Assembly (NCBI RefSeq): GCF_949987515.2 | Contig: NC_082694.2 | Location: 14,129,958-14,193,957, forward strand | Reading direction: 5' to 3' | Length of the DNA: 64,000 bases | Source of the DNA: Delphinus delphis | Taxonomy: Eukaryota > Chordata > Mammalia > Artiodactyla > Delphinidae | Made by a program: the position numbers and the translations under genes | Notes under the pieces: model-generated | Database searches by the model: none | Seen by the model: the letters and a program-made list of their open reading frames with translations, nothing else | Told to the model about the DNA's origin: nothing | In this document: positions 32,632 through 44,639 of the stretch, piece after piece | Layout: each line of letters begins with the position of its first letter | Numbering within the stretch: the stretch's first letter is position 1

Positions 32632-32812
32632 TTTTTTTTGGTTTGTTTTAAATATTTATTTATTTATTTTGACTGCACCGGGTCTTAGTTGCAGCATGTG
32701 GGCTCTTAGTTGCGGCGTGTATGCGGGATCTAGTTCCCCGACCAGGGATTGAACCCAGGCCCCCTGAATTGGGAGCGTGGAGTCTTACCCACTGGACCAC
32801 TAGGGAAGTCGC
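32632..32812 (-). repeat. CHR-type SINE, outer member of the pair
   Basis: Tail complement tttaaatatttatttatttat, gactgcaccgggtcttag, head complement ending accactagggaagtc. The pair shares the target duplication agcaatt. Confidence 0.92.
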
Positions 32813-32819
32813 AGCAATT

Positions 32820-34405
32820 CTTTATATTAAATTCTCCCTGCTGAGATAACTGGTATGGTTTCTGATTTCTCACTGGACCTAGATTGAAACATAAATAAAT
32901 AAATAAATATTTATTTATTTATGTTTGGCAGCATGTGGGATCTTAGTTCCCGGACCAAGAATCGAACCTGTGCCCCCTGGAGTGGAAGCTTGGAGTCTTA
33001 ACAATTGGACTGCCAGGGAATTCCCATGACACATAAATAGATACCAGGAGTGGTTCCAGGAAACATATTTTCAAAGGTATATTGTTTTTGTTCTATCCTT
33101 GAACTTGAATGCAGGGCCATGGTCCTTGCCAATGGGAAATGAGATGATAGTAATTGATGACATGTAGTAGTAATACAAATGATCCAACTATCACCGGAAG
33201 GGTGTTACTATAAAGTGCCCATGGACACTTATCACATATATCACGATATCACACACACATTTATGGTAGTAATTATGGCCACAAGTTCTGTGGCTTCTGA
33301 GTAAACTGGAATACTTATAGAAAGAAAATAATAGGTTTAGGTCTATAAACTCTCAGTTCAAGTTATAGTCAGAGAACTAGACAATTTCTTATAGTCACCG
33401 GATTGACTTCCCTGAAAACTGGTGCAAATTTGAATTATGTGGTTTGCAGGATCATTTTGCAAGTGTAAGTCACAGCCTTACAAAATGTCTTGTGTGAATG
33501 TGAGGGTGTTGGTTAGGAAGGAGTAGAACCCTGAGATTTGGAAGGGGGATATCTGGGTAACGTCAGATGAAGCTGAGAATCTTGAACTTCTGAATCATTC
33601 TGAACCTTCCCTGGCAGTTGAAACAATCTGCCCTCTTATGGCTAAAAGAAGTGCTTCTTCTTGTTTGAAGATCTTACAACAATCTCAAGATCTCTCGCAA
33701 TTATCTTTTGTTTCCTCCACCGATGATTAGGGTCAGATCTCTCCCTGCTCCTGGGCAACAAATACAAAGTTTGACTCATGAGTTTATAACTCCAGAAACT
33801 TGCAAGAGTTTGTGAATTAAAATCAGCAGAAACACAGAGTGGGAATGGATTCCAAATTTAGATCAGGCCAAAATTGATACGAGGGTACTTACCAGAGATT
33901 TTGTATTTAATGCGTTAGATTTTTGTAGCCGGAAGTGGCTCTGACAGTTTACTTAATTAAGTCATTGAATATTGGATTCAACAAGAGCTTTTCCAATGAG
34001 TTTGAGATGCCAGAACTTCCATGGCATAAGGCACAGGAAGGAATATAAAGAGGATGAGAATGTCAGAGTGGTTTTATCATGATCTACATGTTCCCCCCAT
34101 CTCCCACTTCATTCTCTTAGAAGGCCCATAGGACACTACCTTCACAAGGAAATTGAGAAATAGATTCATGAGAGGAATACCAGTATTCTTTCAAACTCTG
34201 TGGTAGGTATGACAATGGAACTTACCACCACTGAAATTTCAATAACGTGATGGGATGTGTGGGTGTAACAGATGCCAAGTGGCACCCTTTAACTATCAGA
34301 GATAAGATTGGCACATTTATAATAATGGGAATCAGGGGTGGGGTGATGATCCTAGTACTTTGACCCCTGATATTCTCTGGTAGTGGCTCATTGATCACCG
34401 TACGT
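32820..34405 (+). repeat. ERVL-type provirus relic, LTR end and leader/gag zone
   Basis: A primer-binding-site-like sequence taccaggagtgg at 33042-33053 resembles the tRNA-Leu PBS that names ERVL. The short piece before it would be the LTR 3' end, with a SINE inserted at the junction (32898-33030). The following 1.3 kb resembles the ERVL leader/gag zone only loosely. No open frame survives. This is an ancient, defective viral relic. Confidence 0.4.
32898..33030 (-). repeat. Short CHR-type SINE
   Basis: (aaat)n/(attt)n tail, gtttggcagcatgtgggatc, head complement ending actgccagggaattccc. Duplication acataaata at 32889-32897 and 33031-33039. Confidence 0.9.
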
Positions 34406-34407
34406 GT

Positions 34408-34927
34408 ATTAGTCTGGTTCCTTCAGAGAAACAGAACATGATAGATAGACGGATGGATAGATAGATAGATAAGTAAATATTTATTTATTATAAGGCATTG
34501 ACTCATGTGACTATGGAGGCTGAAAAGTCCCAAGATCTGCAGTTGGCAAGATGGAAACTCAGGAGAGCCAATGGTGTAGCCGGTGGCTGTGTCCAAAGGT
34601 CTGAGAACCAGGAAAGCGGATGATCATGTAAATTATAGTCCAAGTCTGAGTCTGAAGACGGAAGATAGCTGTCCCAGCTCAAAGACAGTCAAGCAGAGAG
34701 AGCAAATTCTCTCTTACTCAGTCTTTTTGTTCTATTCAGGCCGCGAATGGATTGGATTAGGACCATCCACTTGGGGGAGGGCAATCTGCTTTACTCAGTC
34801 TACCAGTGCTAATGTCAATCCCATCAGAAACAGCCTTACAGACTCAGCAGAGTGGACAACCTAATATCTGGGCATATTGTGGTGCAGGCAGGTTGACAGA
34901 TAAAATTAATCATCACAGTATCCCTAG
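34408..34927 (-). repeat. MaLR LTR with internal (gata)n
   Basis: tgtattagtctggttccttcagagaaacagaaca, (gata)n at 34440-34470, ttatttattataaggcattgactcatg, gactatggaggctgaaaagtcccaagatctgc and the terminal cagataaaattaatcatcacag are the complement of a MaLR-class LTR. It lies inside or beside the ERVL relic. Confidence 0.8.
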
Positions 34928-34989
34928 GAATGAAATAGATGAACAATCTGCTAAAATATTACTTAATCTATGTAACTGGGAAAACTCCA

Positions 34990-36700
34990 GGTCTGTAATA
35001 ACAAATGGAAGAGGTTGGAACTATTATATCATAGCAGCAGTTGAATCCAGTTTGTAGTTTTCCAATACTTGCAGAATCAACGGTATAAAGTGCCCAATTC
35101 AGAAACACCAGCATCAGCTGGCTGGTGCCCCCTCCTAAAAGTTTAGTTCCCGGGCTCACAGGGACGCTCCCAAGTTCAAAGACATCAGCCCCAGTTGAGC
35201 CATGCCTCCTTCTTAGAGCTTTGAGCTTCAGTTCTTTGGTGCCCCTCTTCTAAGTTTCTAAGCATTAATATTTCCAACTCTTTCCTGTGTTCCCCCAGCC
35301 CTGGGAATGATAGAAGCTTCCTGTAATTCATACCTTCTTGATGTCTTAAGGGTTAGGATTTATGCTTTCAGTTACCTAGTTAACACATGAATACCTAGGT
35401 AATATTTTTTAATATGTCATTTCCTCTAAATAATGGTGCAGTTTCTGTCATCAGGATTGTCCCTGAGTAATACAGAAATTAGTACCAAAAGTAGTCTCAC
35501 AGAGATGCTATTTGGGGACTGGTTTTGTCATATCCTTGGGCTTGTTGCCAATGGGAGAAATGAGATACTAGCATTTGAGCATACAGTGGCATCATGATTA
35601 ATCAAATTAACACTTGTGTTTGATTATGATGAAGCACCTACTAAGATGCCCCACAAAGGGCCTTGCTGCCATTTATTAGAGTTATTATAACCCTGAGAAA
35701 AAGGAATCATCTAGAACTTTCAAAGAATACTAGGTACTGGATCTGAATTTATGTTAATCCCTGAATACTCAAAATGTTACTATGTCACCAATGAAATGGG
35801 AGCTACTGGTGGCCTGGTGATATATGGAGTCTTAGGTGAATTTCAAATCCCAGTGGGCTCAATAGATCCATTGTAGAGAATCAGTGGTATAGTTATTTCC
35901 CCATTTCATGAATGTTAATTGGATATACATACTTAGTAACTGGAAGAATACCAGGCTTGGCTGTCTGGCCCATGGAGTAAGGAGTATGATGATTGGAAGG
36001 ATAACATGGAAGCCACTGGAACTTCTTTTTCCTACCAGGATGGTAAATATAAAAACAATGCCTTATCCCTGAGGGAACTGTGGACTTGGAAGATGCAGGG
36101 TTGGTAAAACCCCATTTTACTTTCCTGTTTGCCCATGCAGACGGCAGGTGGATGTTGCAGAACGCCTGGATTAACAAAAAATTTTAACACATAGTGATTC
36201 TAATTGTAGGAACTTTACTACAAAAAAAAGTCAACATAGCTCCTGATAGCTAGTATGTAGCTACTGATCCGGCAAACACTTTTTTCTCCATTCCAATTTG
36301 CAAAACCGTAAACAGCAGTTTGCTTTTCCCACAGCTACTGATAGTCTCAGCTACAATGAACTGAATATGTGCTACCCATTCCCACCCCGACCTGGAGTTG
36401 TCTTTCAACTTTCTAGCTCCTAGAGATCGGCCCCCTCCAAGCCATGTCCATTCACCCCATTGCACCTCATGACAGACTGTCAGTACCCGACAAGTCTCCT
36501 TCTACCAATTCCCAGGGAATTATGACACAGAGGAAACAGAAAATGCTGGTCTATGTCCTGTGCCTCCAGCTCCCCTGACTTCTGCCATTAAAGCTGTGAC
36601 AGAAGGGATAAACTAAACTCTCTGAGTTCCAGTATAGGTTGTTTTGTTTCCGACTGTTGCAATTTGAAACCTTACTTAAGTTTCCAGCAAAAGATGAGGA
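34990..36700 (+). repeat. ERVL-type LTR and truncated pol relic
   Basis: An LTR-like block (about 35060-35470) is followed by a second PBS-like site taccaaaagtagt at 35483-35495. From about 36000 to 36480 the plus strand resembles the ERVL pol region around the reverse transcriptase palm, degraded by frameshifts and a large deletion between leader and pol. The remainder to 36700 is unassigned but contiguous. No intact frame exists and no env is seen. Confidence 0.55.
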
Positions 36701-37409
36701 TGCAGAAGAAAGCCTGTGGGTTTCTTTTTTCTGTCAAGAATGATCCCCTTTGGTAATTGTAGTTCTTCAGGTGAACTTAATAATGAGATAATCACTAGAT
36801 ACATCCGTTTTACTTTGTATTGGAGATACCAGCGAGGAGATTTATGTCAGCTGGTCTGTCAATCAATCAGGAAGTTAGAAAAAAAAAAAAGAAAGAAAAA
36901 GAAAACTCTCCAAGCTCTGCTTCAAAACCATGACATCAGCATTTCCTGGTGTGAAGAGATTGTTACGTGAAATTAAGTTGTAAAACTTCACGAATGATTT
37001 GAATGCACATCTTGGATGAGATCAGATGCTCTACAAGGCTTCCTGGGAGTGACTTAAACGTCCCTGCCTTTGGGGTACTTGCACCTTGCTAGGCACCATT
37101 AGTGTCATGTGCAAGGGAGCCTGAGAAACTGCACATGCCCCAGCTACTCCTGGAAATCTCCACCCTTTTCCCCAGTTTCTTACCTCTGTCTCTTACCCCA
37201 TAAAGGTCCCTCACTTTCCTCCCTTCTGGGAGAAGGTGTCTTTAGAGCATGAACTCTCCTTTCTCCATTCCTTGATCAATGAACAAAGTTTCTGCTCTGT
37301 TTTGCCAAACCTGGTCTCGTCCAACTGGCACAATTGGCATGGGGCAAGGGAAGGACGAGTTGGGGTCAACCTGATCTGAGACAGTCAGTAACACTTCCCA
37401 AAGGATCTG
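36701..37409 (+). repeat. Possible LTR, family unknown
   Basis: From about 37060 the sequence has LTR-like traits: CT-rich tract, aaaggtccctcactttcc, ccttgatcaatgaacaaag, then gttttgccaaacctggtctcg and a PBS-like actggcacaattggc. I cannot define its 5' end or match it to a named family. The 84-codon frame at 36716-36970 runs through an A-rich tract and is not credible. Confidence 0.3.
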
Positions 37410-37700
37410 TGAGACTTAGAAAACAAACTTATGGTTACCAAAGCGGATAGGTGAGGGGGAGGGATAAATTAGGAGGTTGGGATTAACATATGCACACTAC
37501 TATTTATAAAATAGATAACAAGGACCTACTGTATAGCACAGGGAACTCTACTCAATACGCTGTAATAACCTATATGGGAAAAGAATGTAAAAACAATAGA
37601 TATATGTATACGTATAACTGAATCACTTTGCTGTACACCTGAAACTAACACAACATTGTAAATCAACTATACTCCAATATAAAATAAAATAAAAATTTTT
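37410..37700 (+). repeat. L1 3' end, 5'-truncated insertion
   Basis: aaacaaacttatggttaccaa, taacaaggacctactgtatagc, cacagggaactctactcaat, tgtacacctgaaactaac and acattgtaaatcaactatac, then (aaaat)n tail, are L1 3' UTR sequence of a fairly young family. Confidence 0.93.
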
Positions 37701-37774
37701 AATTGTCTCTGTCTTCAAAGACAACACATGAAACTCCACCTAGAATCATAGACTTAACAACGCTTATCACGTCT

Positions 37775-37888
37775 TTTCATTTGAAGGTCAAGGAGAAGAA
37801 GCCAAGAGAGGTAAGCAACCATCATCTACAACTCACCCAGCTTCATAGAGGCAGAGCCAGGACCTCAACCCAGGTCTCTGAATGAGTG
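37775..37888 (-). repeat. MIR-like SINE relic
   Basis: acaactcacccagcttcatag, aggcagagccaggacctcaacccaggtctctg is the complement of the MIR core (cagagctgggacctgaacccagg). Diverged. Confidence 0.5.
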
Positions 37889-39590
37889 GTACAGAGGGAA
37901 GACAGAATTTATCATGGCAAGTTATTCCCAATCAGAGAGAGATTAAACTTCCAGCAATAAGGAAAATTCTGAAGAGGTCTTTAAAGGATGAAATTCATGT
38001 GGATACTTGGAAGGCAAGACAGACCTCGGGAATGTCAGGATGGAAGGAAGGAACAAGGGCAACCTCCATTCCCACCTCTTACCACCTCCCACCACCCAAG
38101 TCTACAGGTATGATGGATTTTCTCAAAGAAAGTAAGCTCTACCTGGAAGGCTTGCTGGAAAAATGGGAAGGTAACATCTGGTGAGGGTAAAAATAGAAAG
38201 TATTATTGGGCTTTTAAGGCTGCTTACTTGAAAGAAGAGCATAAATCATTCCTTTGCCCAGAGCCCTTATCTGTTCTTTATGTCTTTGACTGTGGGCGTG
38301 TAGCAGGTGGGGATAGAGAAGGGGGTGGTGAGGAAATTTCTCCTCAGTGGAAATCCCCTGGTGGTCATGCATCCACGGGAGGGAGATGGGGGTAGTATCC
38401 AGAGTATCTGTATGGGGGACATCTCCAGAGAATAACAGAGAAACAGACCTGAATGAGACACAGGAAGAGGAGAAAGACAGACGCTGGCCGATACAGTAAT
38501 AGAAACAAAGGAAAAGAAGAAGAAAAGAATGGGTTGGGACCTATCATAGTCTAAGTCCATCTTACATGCCTCCCTGAGGATTTTTGTGACCCTTCGATTT
38601 TCTAACCCCACTGGCATGTTGTTTTCATAACTCCTGGGGCTTGGCTCCTCTCTGTGTCCAGTGCTTATGATGAGATGCCTCCCAGGGTTTCAGCTGAGAA
38701 TTTGGGAAGGGATTGGCAGGAGGGATCAGAGGACCTCTGATAGTCCTTGGTTGTCTACTCATAACCAGTGGGGACCCCAAAGATCCTTGGCTTTTACCCC
38801 CAGGCTGGAAACCTGTATTCTCATTCACTCTGGATGTCCAGCCCCATCCCCCTGCAAGCAGGCAGGCTGATGAGATTTTCCTTTAATGTGCTTCCCCCCT
38901 TAGTCAGCACAAAGTCCTCTCTTCTGTTCAACTGATATCCTGCTCCTCTCCCTACAGTCAACATTTCTTTAGCCTTAATCCCTTAAAACCCCCTTAAACA
39001 ACTCAAAAGCAATAAAGAGATAGTTCTTGGTTACATTTCTCCCTTTTGCTTTGTTCTTCCTAAACCTGTTCTCAGATTGCAGGCCAGAAGGTCTTTGTGT
39101 GAATGTTGACTCATCTCGTTCATTCTAATGAGATCACTGACAGCGTAAACTGGGTGGCTGGCTGCTCCTGGGCTGGGTGTTGGATAACAGAGCTGTCTGG
39201 CTATGGAGCTGAGCTTCCTGGAGGAGAAGAAAGGGAGGGGGACCTCCTGGGCCTGGGACTTTGCAACATCTATTATTCCCAGGGGCCTAAATGTGTGATC
39301 TTTGGATACTGCAGGACTGCTTATCCGCAGGTGACAGGAACTTTTCTGTCCACCCTGCAGTCCCCAAACACCTACACCTGTTATGAGGTCAGCAATCTGC
39401 CTTCCATCTCACTTCCTGGGGTTTGTGTTACATCCTCATGTGAAAATACTCAGTAAACTATTAACTTTAATTGGGTTTCTTATCACAATGATGTTTGATA
39501 GACATTAGCTAGGAAAGATAGATTTTAATGAAGAAAATAAATAAGGCTTTAGAATAGATGAGGAAGACAAGCCTTGGTCAGGTGAAGGAA
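37889..39590. other. Single-copy-like stretch, no gene established
   Basis: About 1.7 kb without recognised repeats. Frames of 100-117 codons occur on both strands (37882-38184, 38267-38617, 39103-39456) but carry no domain I recognise and no consistent splice sites. Confidence 0.4.
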
Positions 39591-39594
39591 TAGA

Positions 39595-40362
39595 TATCCA
39601 GCATGTGGAGAGGGTGTGGAGAAAAGGGAACTCTCTTACACTGTTGGTGGGAATGTAAATTGGTGCAGCCACTATGGAAAACAGAATGGAGATTCCTCAA
39701 AAAAACTAAAAATAGAGTTACCATATGGTCCTGCAATCCCACTCCTGGTTATATGTCCTGACAAAACTGTAATACAAGAAGATACATGCATCCCTATGTT
39801 CATGGCAGCACTATTTACAATAGTCAAGACATGGAAACAACCTAAATGTCCATCAACAGATGAATGGATAAAGAAGATGTGGTATATTTATATAATGGAA
39901 TATTACTCAGCCATAAAAAGGACGAAATAATGCCATTTGCAGCAACATGGATGGACCTAGAGATTTATCATACTAAGTGAAGTAAGTCAGAAAGGGAAAG
40001 ACAAATACCATATGATATCACTTATATGTGGAATCTAAACTACGACACAAATGAACATATCTACTAAACAGAAACAGGCTTACAGACATAAAGAACAGAT
40101 TTGTGGTTGCCTAGGGGAAGAGGAAGTGGGGGAGGGAAGTATTGGGAGTTTGGGATTAGCAGATGCAAATTATTATATACAGGATGGATAAACAACAAAG
40201 TCCTACTGTATAGCACAGGGAACTATAATCAATAGCCTGTGATAAACCACAATGGAAAAGAATATGAAAAAGAATATATATATGTATAACTGAATCACTT
40301 TGCTGTACAGCAGAAATTAACACAACATTGTAAATCAACTATACTTCAATGAATTTTTTAAA
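39595..40362 (+). repeat. L1 3' end with the ORF2 C-terminus
   Basis: gagagggtgtggagaaaagg through acactgttggtgggaatgtaaattgg, then the conserved end of ORF2 and the 3' UTR to acattgtaaatcaactatac. About 770 bp of a 6-kb element remain. It supplies the A-rich tail next to the (gaaa)n repeat. Confidence 0.95.
39616..39930 (+). pseudogene. L1 ORF2 C-terminal fragment
   Basis: The last about 100 residues of L1 ORF2 are open, including the terminal WIKKMWYIYIMEYYSAIKR stretch typical of the protein's end. ORF2 is the endonuclease/reverse transcriptase of L1; neither catalytic domain is in this fragment. The frame ends at its natural stop, tga/taa region near 39930, before the 3' UTR. Non-functional because of extreme 5' truncation. 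Confidence 0.85.
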
Positions 40363-40384
40363 AAAGATAATAACAGTGATGAGA

Positions 40385-40535
40385 GAAATAGAAAGGAGAG
40401 AAAGAAAGAAAGAAAGAAAGAAGGAAAGAAGGAAAGAAGGAAAGAAAGAAAGAAAGAAAGAAGGAAAGAAAGAAAGAAAGGAAGAAAGAAAGAAAGAAAG
40501 AAAGAAAAAGAAAGAGAAAGAAAGGAGGAAAGAAA
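40385..40535 (+). repeat. (GAAA)n microsatellite with GGAAA interruptions
   Basis: About 150 bases of gaaa units with scattered gaag variants, an all-purine strand. It begins close after the L1 A-tail and ends beside a SINE, a common birthplace for such repeats. Lysine/arginine or serine/leucine/phenylalanine frames through it are artefacts. Confidence 0.96.
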
Positions 40536-40616
40536 ATCCAGCATGCAGTCTATGGGAGCCTGGGGTAGAGCACCTGCTAGTGAGTGGTGGATTTGGACAA
40601 ATTACACTGACTTTTT

Positions 40617-40833
40617 TTTGTTTTTGTTTTTGTTTCTTGCGGTACGTGGGCCTCTCACCATTGTGGCCTACTCCCGTTGTGGAGCACAGGCTCGGGACGA
40701 GCAGGCTCAGCGGCCATGGCCCACGGGCCCAGCCGCTCTGTGGCATGTGGGATCTTCCCGGACCAGGGCACGAACCCGTGTCCCCTGCATCGGCAGGCGG
40801 ACTCTCTACCACTGCGCCACCAGGGAAGCCCTC
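40617..40833 (-). repeat. Young CHR-type SINE
   Basis: (tttttg)n tail, gcggtacgtgggcctctcac, body, accagggaagccct. Duplication cactgacttttt at 40605-40616 and 40834-40845. Confidence 0.95.
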
Positions 40834-40845
40834 CACTGACTTTTT

Positions 40846-41184
40846 GAACCTAGGAACCTCATCTGTAAAATGAGGAAAATAGAATGTTGTTAGGTTAAGT
40901 AATATTTGTAGACATACACAAACAACAATAAATGGAGTGAATCAACATGTTGACTATTAAAGAGTAATTGGTAGACCAGATAATGAAACAAATATGAAGG
41001 GAGTTACTGCCTGGATGTTTTGTGTGTGCATGCATGAGTGTGCAAAATTAAATTAATCATTCAGCAGAGATAAGCAGCTATGGGGACAGGGAGGGAAGCA
41101 GGAGTGAGGTGGTAGTGAGGGGGAAGAGCAAAATTCTAGCCAAATTAGCAATGAAAGGTAATAAAGGTGGTTAATATATAACAT
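40846..41184. other. Single-copy-like stretch
   Basis: No repeat or gene recognised. Starts with an MIR-like phrase cctcatctgtaaaatgagg, which continues across the SINE (ttacactgac...), so the SINE may have landed in a MIR. Confidence 0.35.
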
Positions 41185-41250
41185 AATATAACACACACAT
41201 ATACATACACATATACAGGCACATACATGTGTTCATATACATGTGCCTGC

Positions 41251-41287
<37 letters not shown>

Positions 41288-41310
41288 TATACATATATAA
41301 ACATATGGGA
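41185..41310. repeat. Compound (CA)n/(TA)n microsatellite
   Basis: acacacacatatacatac ..., tatatatatatatata and (ac)n runs. It contains the inverted repeat caggcacat ... atgtgcctg within 41217-41250. Repeats of this type form cruciforms and vary in length. Confidence 0.93.
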
Positions 41311-41465
41311 TGAATGAATGATGGATGAAGAGATTGAGTGAAGGTGATGCATGAAAAGATGTGGACTTGAAAAAAATCTCCAAAATAAGATGAGGCTCTG
41401 TGGATTAACCTGGGTCTCAGATAGTGTCAACCTGGACAACATTGATCTCCCCATCCATGAACATA

Positions 41466-42955
41466 ACATATTTACTCTCCATTTACTTGTCGTCTTTAAT
41501 TTACTTTTGCAAGTTTCCATTTTTCACTATAAAGATCTTGCACATCTTTCATTAAATGTATTCCTAAATATTTTATTTTTTTGGTTATAGCTTACATGGT
41601 ATCACTTCTTAATTCATTTTCGAAGTGTTCATTGCTACAATATAAAAATGCAAGAGGGGTTTCCCTGGTGGTGCAGTGGTTAAGAATCCGCCTGCTAATG
41701 CAGGGGACACGGGTTTGAGCCCTGGTCCAGGAAGATCCCACATGCTGCGGAGCAACTAAGCCAGTGCACCACAACTACTGAGCCCGTGAGCCACAACTAC
41801 TAAGCCCACATGCCACAACTACTGAAGCCCGCACACCTAGAGCCCGTGCTCTGCATGCAACAAGAGAAGCCACTGCAATGAGAAGCCCATGCACTGCAAC
41901 AAAGAGTAGCCCCCACTCGCCGCAACTAGAGAAAGCCTGCTCAGAGCAACGAAGACGAAATGCAGCCAAAAATAAATAAATTAAAAAATAAAATAAAATA
42001 AAAATGCAAGAGATTTTCATATATTCATGTTGTATTGTAAAATCTTGCTAAGTTAAGCTATTAGTTTTCCTAGCCTATGTGTACGTTCCTTAGGAATTTT
42101 TAGATATGTAATCATGTTTTCAACAAATTTACTTCTTCCTTTCAAGCCTTTATAATTTTATTTCTTGTCTGATTGCAGAGGCTAGGACTTCCAATGTAAT
42201 GCTAAATAGAAGTAGTAAGAGTGGATATACTTTCCTAGTTATTAACATTAGGCAGAAAGCATTGAGATTTCATCATTGAGTATGATTATGTTGTTAGATG
42301 TAGGTTTTCACTAATGCCGTTAAACTGACTGAGGAAATTCCCTTTTATTCTTAGTTTGGTAAGGGTTTTTATGATGAATGCATGTTGAATTTTTTCAAAT
42401 GCTTGTTCTGCAACTATTGAAAAGATTATATGGTTTTTCTCTTTTATTCTACAAATACAGTGAATTACAGATTTTGGAATTTCAAATATTAAACCAATCA
42501 TTCATTCTCAGGAAAAACCACACTTTATCATACATATCACTTTTTGTATGCTGTACATTTGATTTACTAATGTTTTTAAAAGTATTTTTGCAACTATATT
42601 CATGAGGTTTATTTGTCTATAGTTTTCTCTTCTTATGACATCATTATTTGGTTTTACTATCAGTATAATGGTAACCACAAAAAATTAATTAGTAAGTTCT
42701 CTCTTCTTCTCTATTATCTGATAGAGTTTGTGTAGGATTATTTTCTAATGGTTGATAGAATACATATGTAAAACCATCTGAGCCTGGCGTTTTTATTGCA
42801 GAAATGCTCTCAATTATGAAATCAAAAATTTGATATGATATTGGTAAATGATCTTGGATATCATGATAAGATACTCTTCTTATTCTAGTTTCTTAGAATG
42901 GGACCTTAAATCATTCACATTTAGGTCTTTCTTCTGTTCTAAAATAAGCATTTAG
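41466..42955 (-). repeat. L1M LINE, ORF2 region, split by a SINE
   Basis: Complement of L1 ORF2: cattaaatgtattcctaaat, ttgtctgattgcagaggctaggacttcc, ttttatgatgaatgcatgttgaatt, tctgataga(g)tttgtgtagg, ggtcttt(c) near the end. The SINE at 41657-41997 interrupts it. It abuts the plus-strand L1 at 42956, so two L1s face in opposite directions. Confidence 0.85.
41657..41997 (+). repeat. Long-form CHR-type SINE in L1
   Basis: gggtttccctggtggtgcag head, modular body with a 5-base (gcatg-type) insertion near ctctgcatgcaacaag, (aaat)n tail. Perfect 15-bp duplication ataaaaatgcaagag at 41642-41656 and 41998-42012. Confidence 0.96.
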
Positions 42956-44045
42956 AAAGAGGTGGCTGAGATGGCAGAGTAGGAAATCCTGAGCTCACCT
43001 CCTCCCATAGACACACCAAAATTACAATTACTTACAGAGCAACTATCTACAAGAATGACCTAGAGAAGATTTTCCACAACTAGATATGTAGAAGGATCTA
43101 CAGTGTAATGAGTAGGAGGAACAGAGACATGGTATAGTCAGGACCCATGCCTCTGGGTTAGTGACCCACAAAAAGGAGGAATATCACAATCATAGAGGTC
43201 CTCCCCAAGGAGCAAGGGGTCCAAGCCCCACATCTGGCTCCCCAGCCCAGTGGTCCTGCAGCAGGAAGATGAGCCCCCAGAATGTCTGGCTTTGAAAACC
43301 AGCAGGGCTTATGTTCAAGAGGGCCACAGGGCTATAGGAAACAGAGACTCTGCTCTTAAAGGGTACATGCAAAATCTCACGTGCTCTGAGTCCCAGAGCA
43401 GAGGCAGTAGTTTGAAAGGAGTCTGGGTCATTCTCACTTGCTGATCTAGAATAACATCCCAGGAGTGCAGGAGGCAACTGGTACTCCTCCTAGAGATGGA
43501 GACATTGATTACAGCCATTTTGGGAAGCTCGTTCTACCAGGATAACACTAGTGCTGGCAGGTGCCATTTTGGAATCCTCTTTCTAGCCTATTAGCACTGG
43601 GGACTTGGCCCCACCCACCAACAGGCCCACATCTCCTCTGGGCTGTGCAAACAGCAGCTTAGGAACCTGGCCACACCCTCAGTGAGATGGCAGCGGCCCC
43701 ATGACCCCCTGGGCTGCACAGCCAACTGTGTGGGAAGCCAACCCCACCTTCCACTGGTCCCACAGCCACCACACAAGGCACAGCCTTGCAGCCAACCAAG
43801 GGGGCCAACCCCGCCTACGAGTGCACCCACAGTAGCTGGCCCTGCCACAACAGAAAGACACATGCAGCCTGCATAAGGGGTACCTTAGGGCATATAGCTA
43901 TGGTGACAAGGGGGGAGTGTTCTTCTGGGTCCCATAGGACATCTCCTATGTAAGACTACTTCTCCAAGGCTGAGAAACATAACTGACCTACATAATACAA
44001 AACAAAATAAACACAGAACTGCACAAAATGAGGAGATAGAGGAAT

Positions 44046-44333
44046 ATGTTCCAAATGAAGGAACAAGACATAACACCAGAAAAAAAAAAAATAAATGAAG
44101 TGGAGATAAGCAATCCACCTAATAAAGAGTTCAAGGTAATCATCATAAATATGCTCAATGAACTTGGGAGAAGAATGAATGAACACAGTAAGTATTTCAG
44201 CAAAGAGGTAGAAAATATAAAGAAGAACCAAATAGAGCTGAAGAATACAATAACTGAAATAAAAAATACACTAATAGGAATCAACAGTAGATTATATGAT
44301 ACAGAGGAATGGATCAGAAATCACCGAAGCTGA
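44046..44333 (+). pseudogene. L1 ORF1 N-terminal fragment
   Basis: A 95-codon open stretch rich in Glu, Lys, Asn and Ile, with heptad-like spacing in residues about 30-75. That matches the coiled-coil part of L1 ORF1, the RNA-binding trimeric chaperone of L1 particles. The frame breaks after WIRNHRS and the RNA-recognition domain is only partly traceable downstream. Confidence 0.7.
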
Positions 44334-44639
44334 ACATAAGAAAAAAGAGTTTTTTTTTAATGCGGATAGTTTAAGAGATCTCTGAGACAACATCAAGCAC
44401 GCTAATATTTGCACTATAGTGGTTATGGAAAGAGAAAAGAGAAAGTGGCAATAACATATTTGAAGAAATAATAGTTGAAAACTTTCTTAACCCAGGAAGG
44501 AAACAGACTTTCTGACCCAGGAAAAACAGAGAGTCTCAAACAAAATGAACCCAAAGAGGTCCACACCATGTCACATTATAATTAAAATGGTCAAAATTAA
44601 AGATAAAGAGAGGATAAAGAGCCTACCTCAGGAAACAAG

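Noticed and set aside
34440..34470. (GATA)n tract as an independent microsatellite of interest
   Set aside because: It lies at the expected place within a MaLR LTR complement and is short.
40339..40836. 165- and 174-codon ORFs on opposite strands
   Set aside because: They run through a (GAAA)n microsatellite and a SINE; repetition of a tetranucleotide keeps all frames open.
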